Assembly (NCBI GenBank): GCA_009792885.1
Contig: WMCF01000024.1
Location: forward strand, 11,901,995 to 11,965,994
Direction of reading: 5' to 3'
Source: Eremophila alpestris peregrina
Lineage: Eukaryota; Chordata; Aves; Passeriformes; Alaudidae
Length of the DNA: 64,000 bases
The notes beneath the pieces were generated by a model. That model had not been told where the DNA came from, did not search any database, and was given only the letters and a program-made list of their open reading frames with translations. The position numbers and the translations under genes were made by a program. This document shows, piece by piece, positions 23,906 to 36,700 of this stretch (position 1 is the first letter of the stretch; each line of letters starts with the position of its first letter).

Positions 23906-26900
23906 AGAGCAGGGACAACATGGGTTGTTCCTGGTTTTCTGGCTAACCTGAGCTTTGGCCTCTTTCTGCCTAAAACTTCAGTGAGATTCCCATTATTTTC
24001 ACTTCCTGGAGAATAACTAGATGAGATACAGTATGCATACAACCTGTCAGCAACACAGTTTATGTTTTGTTCACCCACAGCTGTTTCAAGTGCCCTTCCA
24101 GGCTACTGCCCACAGCGGGACACTTTGTCTAGACATGATGTGAAGCTAAAGCTGTTAGTCAGAATCTATTAATATATGATATGCAAAGCATTCCTGGAGA
24201 GAAACTTCAGCACTGAAATGTCAGATATGGCCAAGGGAAGCTCCCTTTTGTTGTCTTATCTGATGGGAGAGGAAGACTTCTGCTGGGCGAGGGCAAGGTC
24301 TGAGCTGCAGTGACACGAGCAGCCTGACCCAGCACGGCTGCAGAGTTGAGTCAAGCCCGTGTCAGTCCCTCAGCTGGGAGACACAACAATTACAGCAATA
24401 ACTCCAGTCAGAAAATCGACAGAACCATTTAATGTATGTGAGAGTGACAGTGAGTCATCTCTGATCATTGTGTTTAGCAGCCTGGAGATCCACAGGCAGT
24501 CAGGACAGCCTCCACCCCACATCTGCATGACAGCTCAGGACAAGGAGAGCAGCTCAAAGTCACTGCTCGCTTCCTCCCAGAGAGGGCTTCTCACAGGCTG
24601 ATTGCAGAGCACTGAGACAGGTAGGACCATTCTGGGGATGGGATAGCACTCCTGGGATCTGCAGCTTTTATCCCCTTCTCTGTAGTGTGTAGGGAAGCAG
24701 GCGCATGGAATAGCAAGCACAGAAGTCTTTGTCAGTTGTGTATCTGTTGTGAAATTACTGGATAAAGGCAGACTAAAGTGCTAATAAAATTTTGCAAAAT
24801 GCTCTTTAGAATTTCAGTTCAGGAGCAGAATACATGGGTAGAATGGAAGTTACAGATTAGTAAACTTAAAGGTAAGAGGAGAAATGGGTTTGTTTGCAAC
24901 CTGCAAAGACCTCATTCCCTAAAGTAATTATTTGAGAAGCTGTTAGAAATTAATGTCAAGTTTTCCTGCAGTCACTTAAGGTGCAAGTGGGGTTGTGGGG
25001 GCTAATATTAAAAATACTGTGAGTGCTTATGTGGTGTGCAGGGCAAGGAGCAATGGAAGGACTCCAGGCACTGATGATTGGGAATGGTGCAAATGGTGCT
25101 GAGAACATGGATTGCAAACTGGAGCTGTCCACAGCAGTGCAGGGCTCAGGAACGAGGGTTTACAGGCCCTCTGTACTCCAGCACTTGTTTTGACAGTTGT
25201 TTTGGCCAAATATTCAGCTGCTGCAAAATGATCTGAAACTTGGTATTTTTTCATTTTAACTGTAGCCAGTATGAATCCACATGTTTCAGACATTTATAGC
25301 AGCAGCATCCTTCCCATGTTTTAAAGTTTTTTGATCAACTTTCAGAATAAATGCTCTAATTTCTTTGAAGGTATGTAAAGTCCTAGTAGGCATAAATACA
25401 GTTATGACGCAAAATAGGGTCTTGTCTCTAATATGGATGATTTCAAAGCAGTAAAAAGTGTGTGTGGTATCCCGAGGCAGCTCCCCAACTACAGTATGCA
25501 GCATGCTATGTCCTTAGTTTGAACAGAGTGGCTTTTTCTTGTCCTAAGATAAAGACCACTTACTGCCTCCTAAAAACCAGAAGCTAGTTTATAGCTCAGT
25601 GTTGAAACAATATCTTTTTTTCTAAGATACGCATTTGTCCTTGCTAACTTTGATAGACTGTTGTAAGCTAGAAGACTGCAGCATTCACTCTATGCACTGG
25701 AATGTGAAATGTGATGATTTTTTTCTTAGAGCTCTGCTGTGCCTTCTGCCTTGGGTTGTTTTTTATGTCATTTACGGTGCTGCACATCAATGCGAGCGTA
25801 TTATGCAATGTAGTATAAAAATACACAAAGGCAATAAGCTCCACTGTTATTTCTGTTTTAACAGCACAACCTTATTTGATAATTTTGCCTTTTGATTTCT
25901 GAAGAAGTTAATTCCAAATAGTGTATTGCATCTGGAGTGTTTGTGTGCATGTTTGTGTAGCAGTAGGAGCCCTTGGTGCAGAGCTCCAGGTGTCTCCCAT
26001 AGCTGGCAGTGGATGGTAGCTGTGTAGCTCAGAGGGTGGCAGCCACCCAGGCATGGAGACCTGTACAAACATCTGAATTTCATGCCAAGTTGTGTGGAAA
26101 TATGTGCTGGTTGGTATAAGATCTACATTTCATTTTTGTACTGTGACCCTGTCACTGTGTCCTTCCCGTTGGTGACAGCGTGTCAGTCAGGAGTGACTGC
26201 CTGACACGCTGGCCTTGGCTGGGCTGCTAGAGCAGTCCAGTGATCTGCTGGGCCAGAGTCACCCAGCTGAGTTATTTATGGTTTGACTTAGCACAGTCTT
26301 GGGCTTTAACTCTTTTTCACAGACACATAGTGTTGAAATCCCTCTTGGATCAGGCTGCGGCGTGCCAGCACTGTGGAGTTCAGGTGTGAGCACAGCTAAA
26401 GTGCACAAAGCCATCACTGTGAGGTGCTCTCAGCTGCAACTGTGGCAGCTCCCCTGGTCACCCTGGTCACCCTCCCTCCTTGCCGAGGCACCTCGTGGTG
26501 ATCTGAGTGCGGTGGTGGGCAGAGCTGAGCAGAGCAGGGAGGCACAGGAGCTCCTGCCAGGCTCTGCAAGCACAGCCTGGCTCAGTACTGCCAGCAGGGT
26601 GTGTGGCTGGGGTAGCTTGGCTGCTTCTTTCTGCAGGGCCCAGAAGGTCCTGCTCACCCTCTGCCCATCCACAGGGCAGGGGGACTGCCAGGACATCCCC
26701 CTGCAGGGTCCCCTTGGAGGGGAGAGAGCTGGTGGGTTCAGCTTGCTGAGGTGAAGTTTGCCTCAGTTCCTGCTGCCAGCTGCTGTCTGTTGAGGCTGAT
26801 ACCTGGGTAGGGAAGTCCTCCCTGCTCCACGGTCAGCCAGGGAGCAAAACCCTGTCCGCTGCCAGTGAGTGCTGCTGACTGCTCCTCTCTCCTTGCCTTC

Positions 26901-26984
26901 AGCTGACCTAGCAGCTGTCTCAAGGAGCTGAAAGCTACCACTTGAAGTAAAGTGGGGAACATCATTTTGCTAAGAATGAAGTTC
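23906..26984. other. Non-coding sequence between CR1 pair and LTR
   Basis: No exon or RNA gene recognised. A GC-richer stretch at 26340-26940 yields overlapping open frames on both strands with low-complexity composition, which I do not regard as genes. A hairpin at 26177-26210 is listed separately. Confidence 0.6.
26177..26210. repeat. Hairpin-forming inverted repeat
   Basis: AGCGTGTCAG at 26177-26186 is repeated in reverse complement as CTGACACGCT at 26201-26210. The intervening bases contain a second complementary pair, AGTCA and TGACT around GGAG. The sequence can fold as an 8-bp stem plus a 5-bp stem with a 4-nt bulge, or as a simple 10-bp stem. It contains two CpGs, unusual for this AT-rich intron. 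Function unknown. Confidence 0.9.
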
Positions 26985-27726
26985 TGTATAATAAAAAAAT
27001 TCAGACAACTAGGTCTATTAAGTTAGCAGCAATTTAATAAAATCATGTATGTGTAAAATTTGGCAGTAATTAACTGAGTATAATTAAGGTTCAGATAACA
27101 CAAGAGTAAAACTGGTCAGGGTGACAAATCCGACTTTGGGTACGGGAAGGGCTTCTCACCCTACCACATGTACAGAAACAGAATAGTTCAAACCAGATAT
27201 TTATATCATTTGCTAATTAATGATCCCAGAAATCTCCTCCTACTTTTAATTCTTGAAATTGATGTCATTAGGTTGCATAGTCTTCAGGATGAAGGCTCTC
27301 TTCTTTGTCGGTGTCTTCTGGATGACCTTGCTAGTTGCGTGTGCACATTAAACTGTGTTGAGCGTTATAAAAAAACAATCTTTATATGTCATAGATAGTA
27401 TTACAACTTAAATTCCATGCTTGGATGGACCCCAAACTTTGTTCATCCCAAGGCCATTTCTATCTTGAGACACTGCTCATCTGGAGTGATCCCAACTTGA
27501 CCCATCCCAAGGCTGTTTCTATCTTGAGAAACTGCTTATCTGCATCTTGTATCCTGTGACATCTGCAAAAGAGGCCCATCTGCTTTTTAACCCTAATCAC
27601 TAATACACATTCCCTTTATTACTTTATAACAATAATTTTCTAAGTATTAATATAGTTACAATTTTAGTTAGGACAAATCAATTCCATTTATAACAATTTA
27701 AGGCCATACTGTGGGAACATTATTGT
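26985..27726 (-). mobile_element. Probable solo LTR of an endogenous retrovirus
   Basis: On the minus strand the segment has the order of parts expected of an LTR. It begins TGTTCCCACAG, near 27726, followed by an AT-rich U3 of about 520 bp with a duplicated 59-60-bp block (27429-27547). A TATA-like ATGATATAAATATC lies near 27195-27210. The R/U5-like part of about 190 bp contains an ATTAAA polyadenylation-type signal (plus-strand 27033-27038) and ends near TTATACA, close to 26985. No gag, pol or env reading frame flanks it, so a solo LTR is most likely. I could not find a clear target-site duplication and the ends are estimates. The family is not identified. A non-retroviral AT-rich repeat is the alternative. 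Confidence 0.5.
27429..27547 (-). repeat. 59-60-bp direct duplication inside the putative LTR U3
   Basis: Two adjacent copies share CATCCCAAGG, TTTCTATCTTGAGA and ACTGCT-ATCTG, starting at about 27429 and 27489. They differ at scattered positions, so this duplication is older than those at 9767 and 10826. Tandem repeats in the U3 promoter/enhancer region are a common feature of retroviral LTRs. Confidence 0.85.
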
Positions 27727-30527
27727 AATTCTGGTGCACTCATATTGCTAGTACAGAGCAGATGTGGTGGGCAGGATGTGGGCCTACCATGGCAGCCTAC
27801 AAAAGGAAGTTGTAGGGAAGCTGCGAAGGATCTCAGTTTACAGAACATCTGCTTGGACTCTACAAGTGATCATTAAGGTGGACATTAACAGGAAAAGAGG
27901 CAGTTCAGTCTTCTGCTAATTTGTCTTGCTGCTGATTGAATTGATGAACAGTGAAAAGCGAAACCCTTCTCTGTATTTACACTGTGCAGTAGCTACACTG
28001 AGTAACAGTGATAGCATAAATGCACATAATTGCACATGGGTTTCTGCAATGTCTGAAAGGCTTTAGGTAACTGGAGAGAGGGGAAAAACATTTTCAAGTA
28101 CAGTTTCTAAAACTGTGTCAAGTGCAGCTTTTGAAACATGGTCCTTTTATTTCATGGAATGGGGGAATTGGGTGTTGTGGGTGATGTTCCTCAATCGATG
28201 GCTGTTCAAGTGGGTATAATAACACTGCATGCGCCAGATGGAGGAAAAAAAGAGCTGGCTAATTGTCAGATTGTTGGAGGTGGATTATTTAGTCACAATG
28301 TTGGCAGCTGGGCTGGGGAAAGCTGCTCCAGCAGTGGCTGCTGCAGTAGGTAACACACTAAACAGAAGCGACAGGGTAGGCAGAGGGTTCTCCTGGCTGA
28401 TGACAGTGAATAACTCTGCTGAGCAGACAGCTGAGTAGTATTTTTCAGATTGGTGTGACTTGCTGGGTAAATTTTTGGGGTGTGCATTAAGTGATTTGTG
28501 CAAAATCACCTGTGCTGGGAGTTCAGCTTAACTAAAGCTTAAGAAAACAATGTGAGAAAATACCGCAGCCTTTCATTTCACTATTTTAAAATAGAACTGT
28601 TTTGTGTACATGTTTGTATATAGGGATCCTATATACATAAGCCTAATCTTTAATCTCTTAAAAATAATTTCCAGCCTTAAAATGAAGAGTAACATTAATT
28701 GCAGGTTATTTTTTTTTCTGAAAAGACTTCTCTGTTTTCTGCCTCTGTGTGCATAGCTCTGGTCAGAGCTCTTTGCCCCTTTGGGTGGGGTGCTGAAGCA
28801 GAGCAGGGTCCAGGGTTCTGCTGCTCCCCAGGGTTGTGAGAACACTCTGCACCTCTCCATGGCACACCCAGGCTTTTGGCTTCTGCTGATGAGTTTTCTG
28901 TGCTTCGCTTTGAAAAATTTCCTCTGAGGCCATTTCTCTGAACAGGTCTTTGTGTAATGAGTTTGAATTTTAAAACACTTGATTTCTTGCATCCTTCCTT
29001 TTATTAATCCTTAGTAAATGGGGCAAATAATTGGGAGGTGTTACCTTTCCTTTTATGAATGGTGGTCTTGTTCCTGTCTGCTTCTTCCAAGAGAAATGCC
29101 CAAGAGCTGCAACTTCAGTGACAATCTCTGAATAGACTTCCAGGCTGGTGTTCATCTCTGGCTCCCCAAAGGCATGGCTCATCCTTCCAGATTTCCAGGA
29201 GGGATGCAGTCTATTCTTTGATGATTTTGTTGCCATTTTCAGGCTACTTTTCCTTGTTTTGCTCTTCCTAGAGGAGCCGGATCTTTTTCAGTTCTTTCTT
29301 TGTATTTTTGTTGTTTTTATTTTTTTTTTCTTCCCAACACTAGGGAAGTTTGTCTCTTTTTGTAGCCCAGCTGTTGACAATAATGCTCCGTAAATAGGAA
29401 GAAAAAAGGTATTAACTTCTTTCTACTTCCCTAATAATCTGAAACTATTCTCCTAGCTCCAAATAGGGCTTCATTAATAATTAAATTCTCATTAAAGTTA
29501 TGATACACAAGAGTATTCTAATATTTCATAAGCAGCAGACTGTAGCTGTCCAAAGCTCTCAAAAACTGCAGGTTTCCCACTCATCCTGGACCTTTCTAGC
29601 AGGTCTGTTGGCACCTTCTCTGAATGCCTGATTTTCACCACACTTCGAGCATATTCTCTTAGAAACAGCGACATTCCTTGCTTTTTCTCCCAAACTTTGT
29701 CAATGAAGAATGCAAGTTCAGTGTGGTGACTCAAATTGTTACAATGATTTTTAGATTTACCATGAGCTGGTCAGAGTGGGTTTTATGGTAGACAGGGGCG
29801 AGTGAGGCTTAGATTTCCATCTGGAGTTGCTGTCCATCTCCTCCTGTGTTCCATGATGCTCCTGTCCTCTGTTGTTGGAGCAGAAAGAGAAATGTCTGCT
29901 CCAGCAGCTGGTGTGGCAGCCACAGCTTGATCCCAGGAGCCAAATGCTTGATGTCTGTGCAATTTGAATGGTTTATCTTCTGCAGCTGGCCAAGTAGGTC
30001 CTACTGTCCAGTGTCCTCCCTGGAGCCATGCAGTGTCCCCAGTTCCACACTGGCGTGCTCCCAGTGCTCCCTGCTCCCTGTGCCTGTTGCTTCCTATACG
30101 CACACTCCACAAAAACGAATAGCACCCTCTGAATTACTGTCTTGTCTGCTGTGCTGCATGCACCAGCCCACCTGTTTGGAGAGCAGCCAGCTTGCATTTA
30201 TTTTAGCAGATGGGAAAAGCAGGAAACCGCTCGGAACAGGCGGAGAAAAAATATTCATTCATTTCATTCATTCATTCGGGGGCACACACAGCAAAGCACT
30301 GAGCTGAGCTGCAGAGTTCAAATAAGAGTGGGCACGTCTGTCATGGCAAACTCACAGATCCTGATGGCTGGGAAGGGAAAGGTGCCGGGTGTGCACAATG
30401 GAGAGCAAATTGGGGCTGTTCCTTAGCCCCTGATGAGCAGGAGTTTGGATCTGTTGGTCACAACTCAGATGCAGGAAGCTGACAGCCCTGCCTGCAAACT
30501 GCAGTTCTCCCAAACCAGGCTCTCACA
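27727..30527. other. Non-coding sequence, presumed intron
   Basis: No FGF13 exon or recognised transposon here. Two minus-strand frames, at 29498-29734 and 28970-29236, have unusually protein-like composition and are discussed in the findings. I do not recognise them as any family. Confidence 0.55.
30253..30277. repeat. (ATTC)n microsatellite
   Basis: Six ATTC units from 30253 to 30277, the third carrying one extra T (ATTTC). Ordinary simple repeat. Confidence 0.93.
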
Positions 30528-30745
30528 ATCACAGAATTGTTTAGGGAGGAAGAGACTCAGAGATCATGGACCCCAACCACTTCCTGCCATGTTCACCACT
30601 AGGGCATGTCCCCAGGTGCCACATCTACACTTTACATCTTTTAAATCCCTCCTGGGGCTGAGATTCCACTGCATCACTGGGCAGCCAATCTCACTGCCCA
30701 GCAGCCCTTCTGTTGAAGCAATCTTTCCTAATACCAAACCTCCAC
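30528..30745 (-). repeat. CR1 LINE 3'-region fragment, antisense
   Basis: Plus-strand reading gives AATCACAGAATTGTTTAGGG, then GAGATCATGGACCCCAACCA, GCCACATCTACACTTTACAT, CTTTTAAATCCCTCCTGGGG and CTTTCCTAATACC. This is the standard order of an inverted avian CR1 3' part. The 3' end of the element lies at the left. It is moderately diverged and truncated. The right boundary is approximate. Confidence 0.9.
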
Positions 30746-33700
30746 TGAAACAACATTCTGCTGGTGGCACCAGGCTTGGGACAAGGTATTGATGTACTGG
30801 CTCTTCCTGTTTCTTCCTTTATTATTCCCTGCAGCTGCAGGGGTAGAGCAGAGCACTCCTTGTGCTCCTGTTCCTTTCACTGTGGTACCATAGTCTCCCT
30901 TGCTTGCCCTTGGACTTCTTATTTCAACTTCATTGCTGCCCACGTGCACAATCTGAGGCTGTACAGGGTAGGAAGCTTCCTCTCCACATCAGGAGCTCAA
31001 GCCAAGGCAGCAAGTGTCCCCGAGAAGTGGGTCCAGTTTGCATCTCGGCCCTTCAGTTCCCATCCTTGCGCGTGGGCACGGTGACATTGTGATTCCAGCT
31101 GCATCCCTGAATGGCCAGGGCAGAGCTCATCCAGGGCTGTCTGGTGGCAGATGGGTGCCTGGAATAGCTGGGAGATAAGGCTCAGAAATCCTGGTGCTAT
31201 TTCCACAGGGGGAAGAGGAGGCGCATTCTTAGCAGCATTTATCAACAAAATTTTTTATGTCATATGTCTTTGTCTTTATTATCCACAAGAATCTAAATGC
31301 AGCCTTATCTGGGCTAGTCTTTTCAGAGGATAACAGCCTATTACTGCTAGCAGTTAATCCAGTTACTCTTTTAGGTCAAGGGGGAGTGTTCTGTGCTAAT
31401 ATTTTTGGAAGATCTGAAAACAGTTACTCTGTGTGTTCACCCAAAGAGAGCGTATTTCAGAATTTTTCAGCACATCAAAAAGTTAATGCATTTCTACATA
31501 TGTTGGAGGAAACATGGTTGAAAGAGCTGTCAGCTTTCAATTTTGATCACAATACAGCCACTTACTTAAAACATAGATATTTCACAATGGAAGGTAGTTT
31601 CAAATCAGAAAATAAATCACTATCTAAAATCATCAGAGAAATTCTTTGATGTGGGAATGAAGGTGGAGCTGTGCAAACCTTAAGAACTAATACAGCATTG
31701 AATGTTTTGCCTAAAGTAGGTTTCAGCCATATAATTTTGGCTCACTTGGTTCTTGGTTCTCTAATAAGCATTTCGTCGTGGGTGTCAGCAGGGACTGTGC
31801 AGTAGTTGTGAGTGATCCTTCCAAAGCAGGGAGCAGCTCTGTCCTGGAGAGGAGAAGCCCAGCTGTGTGTGAGCTGCAGCAGCTCTCAGTGGAGTTTGTT
31901 CCACTGATGCTGAAGGTGTGGCACTGGAAGGGCCATGGTGACCTCCTGCTCCACATGGGCTTGGCCAAACCTTGGGATCAGGTCTGGGACATTTCACTCC
32001 TCCTGCAGACTTTGGAAGGGGGGATTTCCATTTGCTGCTCAGGGAATGAGCCCCCCAGGCAGATTTAGGAGTTGGCAGAAGTCCTTAGGGGTGCGTGTGC
32101 TGCAGGCTTTGATCAGTTTGGGGCTGTTTGGGTGAGGTTGGGGGTCCCGTGGGTGCTGCTGGGGTCATGGACACACAGAGGATCAGTGTGGGATGGGGAA
32201 CCCTGCAGGGCAGGGGAAATGCTGAGGTGCAGGCTGCAGCTGCCTTGTGGAAGTGTTTGTGCCTCTTTGCCTTACACAGCAGTCACAGCAGGAGCTGGGA
32301 CCTTGGCTTTACCACAAGAAGCCATCATTCACTTAGACATCAGTGGTGAATTCTAAATATTCCTGTGATATTTATGCCATAAATAGGAGGTTACCCTCCC
32401 TTTCCCACCAGACACAGAAAAGGACTCACAGGCCATATACTGTTGAATCCCTAAAGCCTCAAGTTCTAATAACTGGCTGCAATCTAATTGAGATCAGCAC
32501 TTTAAGAACTTGTTAGTTCAAGCAAGGGGTTTGCTTTCCTGAGTTCTTGGAGACAGTTGTCTGAGTTCTTGGAGACAGTTGCTGCCCATCTTCATCATTA
32601 TGTTCTATTCATGCATGCTATAAAACTGTCCTTTAATACCAGTTCAGAAATAAGCACAGGAAATAGTCACCACAGAGGAAATTTATAGAATTGGTTTCAG
32701 AACAAAAGAGCGCGCGCTACTTCACTGTGAGTGTGAAAGAGTTGGGCTGTCCCTGGCAGCCTCTCACTGTCACAGACCCCATCCAGCAGCAGCTTCCAGA
32801 TGTAATGAGAGCTCATTTTGAGCTTACTTTTAATTCTGAAAAATCATCTAAAGAAAGTTGTGTCCTTCACAAAGTATTTTTTGCTGTTTTGTTTCCTTCT
32901 ATTTGAAATAAACTGGTGTGGTGCCTGGGTTTGGTCGTGTATTAGGGAGGAAGGAGTGATGCGAAATGAGGGACTCCAGAAATGGCTTGCTGTGAATAAA
33001 AATTAGAGAACTGGCTGCTTGTGCTTCCTGTAATATCTGTCTTCATTGTGAAAACTGCAAGTCAGAGTCAACCAGACTTCAAAGTTGGGAGCACACAGCT
33101 GCAAGCTGAAAATAAGATTTCTGGGTGATGCAGAAGTGCTAGGGCTGTTTGGTAAGAATGCTTCATCAAGATTTTGGCAAAGCTTAATAGTGAAATGGTT
33201 TGGATAGACTGTGTTGTCATTAAGAGATTCTGAGTGTTTTACAACCCCAGAATAGAATTTTTTTTCAATTAGCTTGTAAGTATTGTTGTGCTCTGAATTT
33301 ATGATGTTGTGCAGGTGGCTAACAAAAAAATCACATCTTCAGCTGGGAGAAATTAGGAGGAAAGCAAAGCAGTGATGAAAAGAAGCGAAGAGAATTTTTA
33401 CTGCATGTATACCTGAGAGATTTTCATCAGCTGTCTCAACTAGGAAAATGTTATTACAGCAAAATACTCCACTTTCCTACCCTTCTATGTCCTACAGGCA
33501 GTCACTTGAAGCAAGTTATTTTAGAGAGGGTTTTTTTAGACTTGTTCCTGTAAGGAGCTGAAAGCAACTTGATAGCCTAATGTTTTCCTATAAAAGGAAA
33601 AAAAAAAAAATCCCGCATAACTCCAAACAGCCCCAGGGCCTGGGTAACCTCATTTGTGACCTTTATTTCCTTTGTGTGGGTGAGGGAGGCAGAGGATGAA

Positions 33701-36700
33701 GGAGGTGCTCAGGATGAAGGAAGTGGGTGATCAGTGAACATTACTGTTCTGTGTCCCTGAGGTGATAGTGGGGAGGTGACAGTGGGGAAGCATCAGCTGC
33801 TGCTCTAATTTTTCCAAAAAGTCATACCAAGGGAATTAATTTTTCCTCCCCTGTGCCAAAGAGAAGGAATTAAATCCTTCACTTTGTGGGTGCAGGATTT
33901 GAGAGGTGCTCTGATGCTCTCTGTGGCTTGAAGACCTTGTGTGTAGAGACACGACTTCAGTCCTTCCAAAATGCCAGCAAAACTAATTTATTGCAAGTGT
34001 AAGCATCCTGGGGCTCACAGCATGTAACCAGACTGTGAAAAGTTAGAAATCTGAGGAAAATTCCTGTTTCAGGTAATGACCTGAAAAGTTCATTCAAGGA
34101 GTGAATGGATCCATGGAAGTATAATTTTTTTTTTGCGTTGAATTGTGTCATACATACGAGAACAATAGTCCAACATGAGCCAGGAGACTTTTTTTGCCTA
34201 GATTTTATTTACCCTATGGTTGCTACAGCCTGTAGCTAGCAGAGCTGAAGCCTCTCTATGTAAAACCAGGGGGAAAGATATTTCTTTACAGCTATAATAA
34301 ACTCTGAATTATATCAAAGATTATTCAGTTGGAACCCGAGCCAAGGCCTATGGACAGGGTTGATGTTATGGTTTCTGGCAATTCTGGATGGGACTCTGAA
34401 ATGCAGTTGGACATAAAAGAAAGACACAAACCAGCAGACTGTTTAGCTGGTGTGTTTATATAAAGTAAACAAGTTTTAATTTATCTTGAAAAACATCCTG
34501 GTGCCGGCAGCAATCCTAAAGATCTCTTTCTCTCAGTAAAGCTTACAGGAGGAAGAAATCTTTTTCCTACTGGCTTGTTGACAGCAAGTTTTTATTAATG
34601 TAATTATTATTATTTTATTTGAGCTAAAGAATGTGCTACAGGGTGATATTTAGTCAGCTGAATGTTTTGATTAGGAAACACAATAGTTACTGCAGTTATT
34701 TTATATTTACTGCTAAGCAAATTCTTCTCATACGCACAGTAGCTGTGGGTTTGGTCTCCATCAAATTGCGAGTGGAAGAAAAAAGGATTCATTTTTTTTA
34801 AAGCTGTGTAGAATTTATTTCCCACTTTCATCTGAGAATATACAAGTTCTTTAGCAGTATATGGATGACCATGTAATTTTTAGTCTTATCCCATTTTTAT
34901 TTGTGGGAAAATGGTGATGTAGAGCACCAGTGCCTTCTACCCATAAGGATGGAGAGTACATTAGGATGAAAGGTTAGAAAAGAGATTAGCTGCTGAAACA
35001 CAAAGCAGAGACACAGCTGAACGTTGGAGGCTGGCATGATGGTCCCACGTGTGCCTTCAGGAAGGTGCCAAGGAAATGCAGATGTGCCCCAGTGCAGATT
35101 CCTTCTGTCTGCACTTGAGGACAGCATCCAGCTGCTGGAGTGGGGCTAAGTCTGCCAGGCTCCTCGTGGGTCCTGTGCTCCCATTCTGAGCTCAAGGCTG
35201 GCTGGTGATCCTGCCCAGGTGAGCTGATGGAAAGCTGTAGATGTGGGCACTGTGCAGGGGATGTAAGTAGATCCCAGGCACTGCAGGCAGAGTCTGCACT
35301 GGGGGAAACAGCTGAGTGTTCTCTGCTCCACATGGCACAGCATGTCAATTAAACACTGCTGCAGATTTCTGTTCATTCCCTAAAATTTACCATTTTTCTC
35401 CTACTCTGGTGTAGATGTGATCCTTTCATAAGTGTGGGTTTTATCCTACTGGCAAAGTCATAGCAGATGCCTGGTGATGCTTCTCCCTGTTCCAAAGTGC
35501 TTCTTCACAGCTGTTTGATAATGGTCCTTTCATGGTCATGCACTGGTCAGTTGTCAGAGATGGCTGCCACCAGGTTTCTAAAGCTTTATACATTAGATTC
35601 CGTGTAGCTGGAACTTGCTTATGGGTTGGTTCTTGGTGCCCACACTGGAGGCCCTGCAGCTGTGATGTCAGTGGCTCCATGAGGGTGTCTGGCTGTCATC
35701 ACAGCAGAGAAAAGGACGCAACAGGGTCAGGGAGTATTCCTTGTTTTGTAATAAATTCTCAGCCTGACTTGAGGCAATTTATCATCAGGCAAGAAAAGGT
35801 TTTAGCTGTTCCTCTAGAACACTGACACCACTTATCCATGCATTATTCCAGATTAGGGCTGTGTTAGTGCTGTGGTTCTTGGGGTTTGCTCCAAGTGTCA
35901 GAATTATGCTGGCCCCCAGAACCAGCACTCATTGTCACCTGCTGTCCTTTTGTGCTTCCATTCACTTTTGGATGTTTGTCACTTACTGAAGGTGTGGGTC
36001 CTGTTGGGGTGTATTCACATTTAAATAAATCTGTGTGCAGGTGGTGGTGGGATGTTTTTGTGGCTGGTGAAGGGCTGGTTGTATCTTTTCCACCTCAGTT
36101 TGCCTGAGATGGCACAGGGCCTACATGAAGATGTCAGGCAACTGCTTGCCAAATACTTGACAAATGGGATCCATCCTTGGAGTCGGTTTGCAGATGCTGT
36201 ATGCTCTGAGTTCACATAAACAAGAAATTTTTGAGGACTGACCCTTCAGGACCCATTGGTTTTTGGCTTGTCTTGGGTGTTGACTCCTGGTAATTACTGC
36301 CAGCAGCTGCCCCTTGGTCTCAGGGCTCTCAGTGTGTTCCCTGAGCAAATCCTACCCTTCCTACAAAACAGTGTAAAACTGGGATTGTTAAGTGTGGGAT
36401 TAAATGGCAGCCCAGACCTTGTGCTCCATTGGCTTGCTGCTCTTTTTTGAACCAGTTGTGCTTTCGTACTTGATCGTCCATCCCTTTTACTGACACTTTA
36501 TATAGATAATTAGTGCATATTACTGATGCTGGGTGTGGTCTAATGAAGCAACAACAGCCTAGGTGCAAAGTTTCTCTGGGGGATTAATGAGGTCTTGAGA
36601 GAAGGTGACTGCCCACTGTGAACAGAACGACTGTCAAGTTGAATTTTTCACCCAGATATGACTCCTACCAGAGAAAAAAACCCAGTGCATGAGAATGCAA

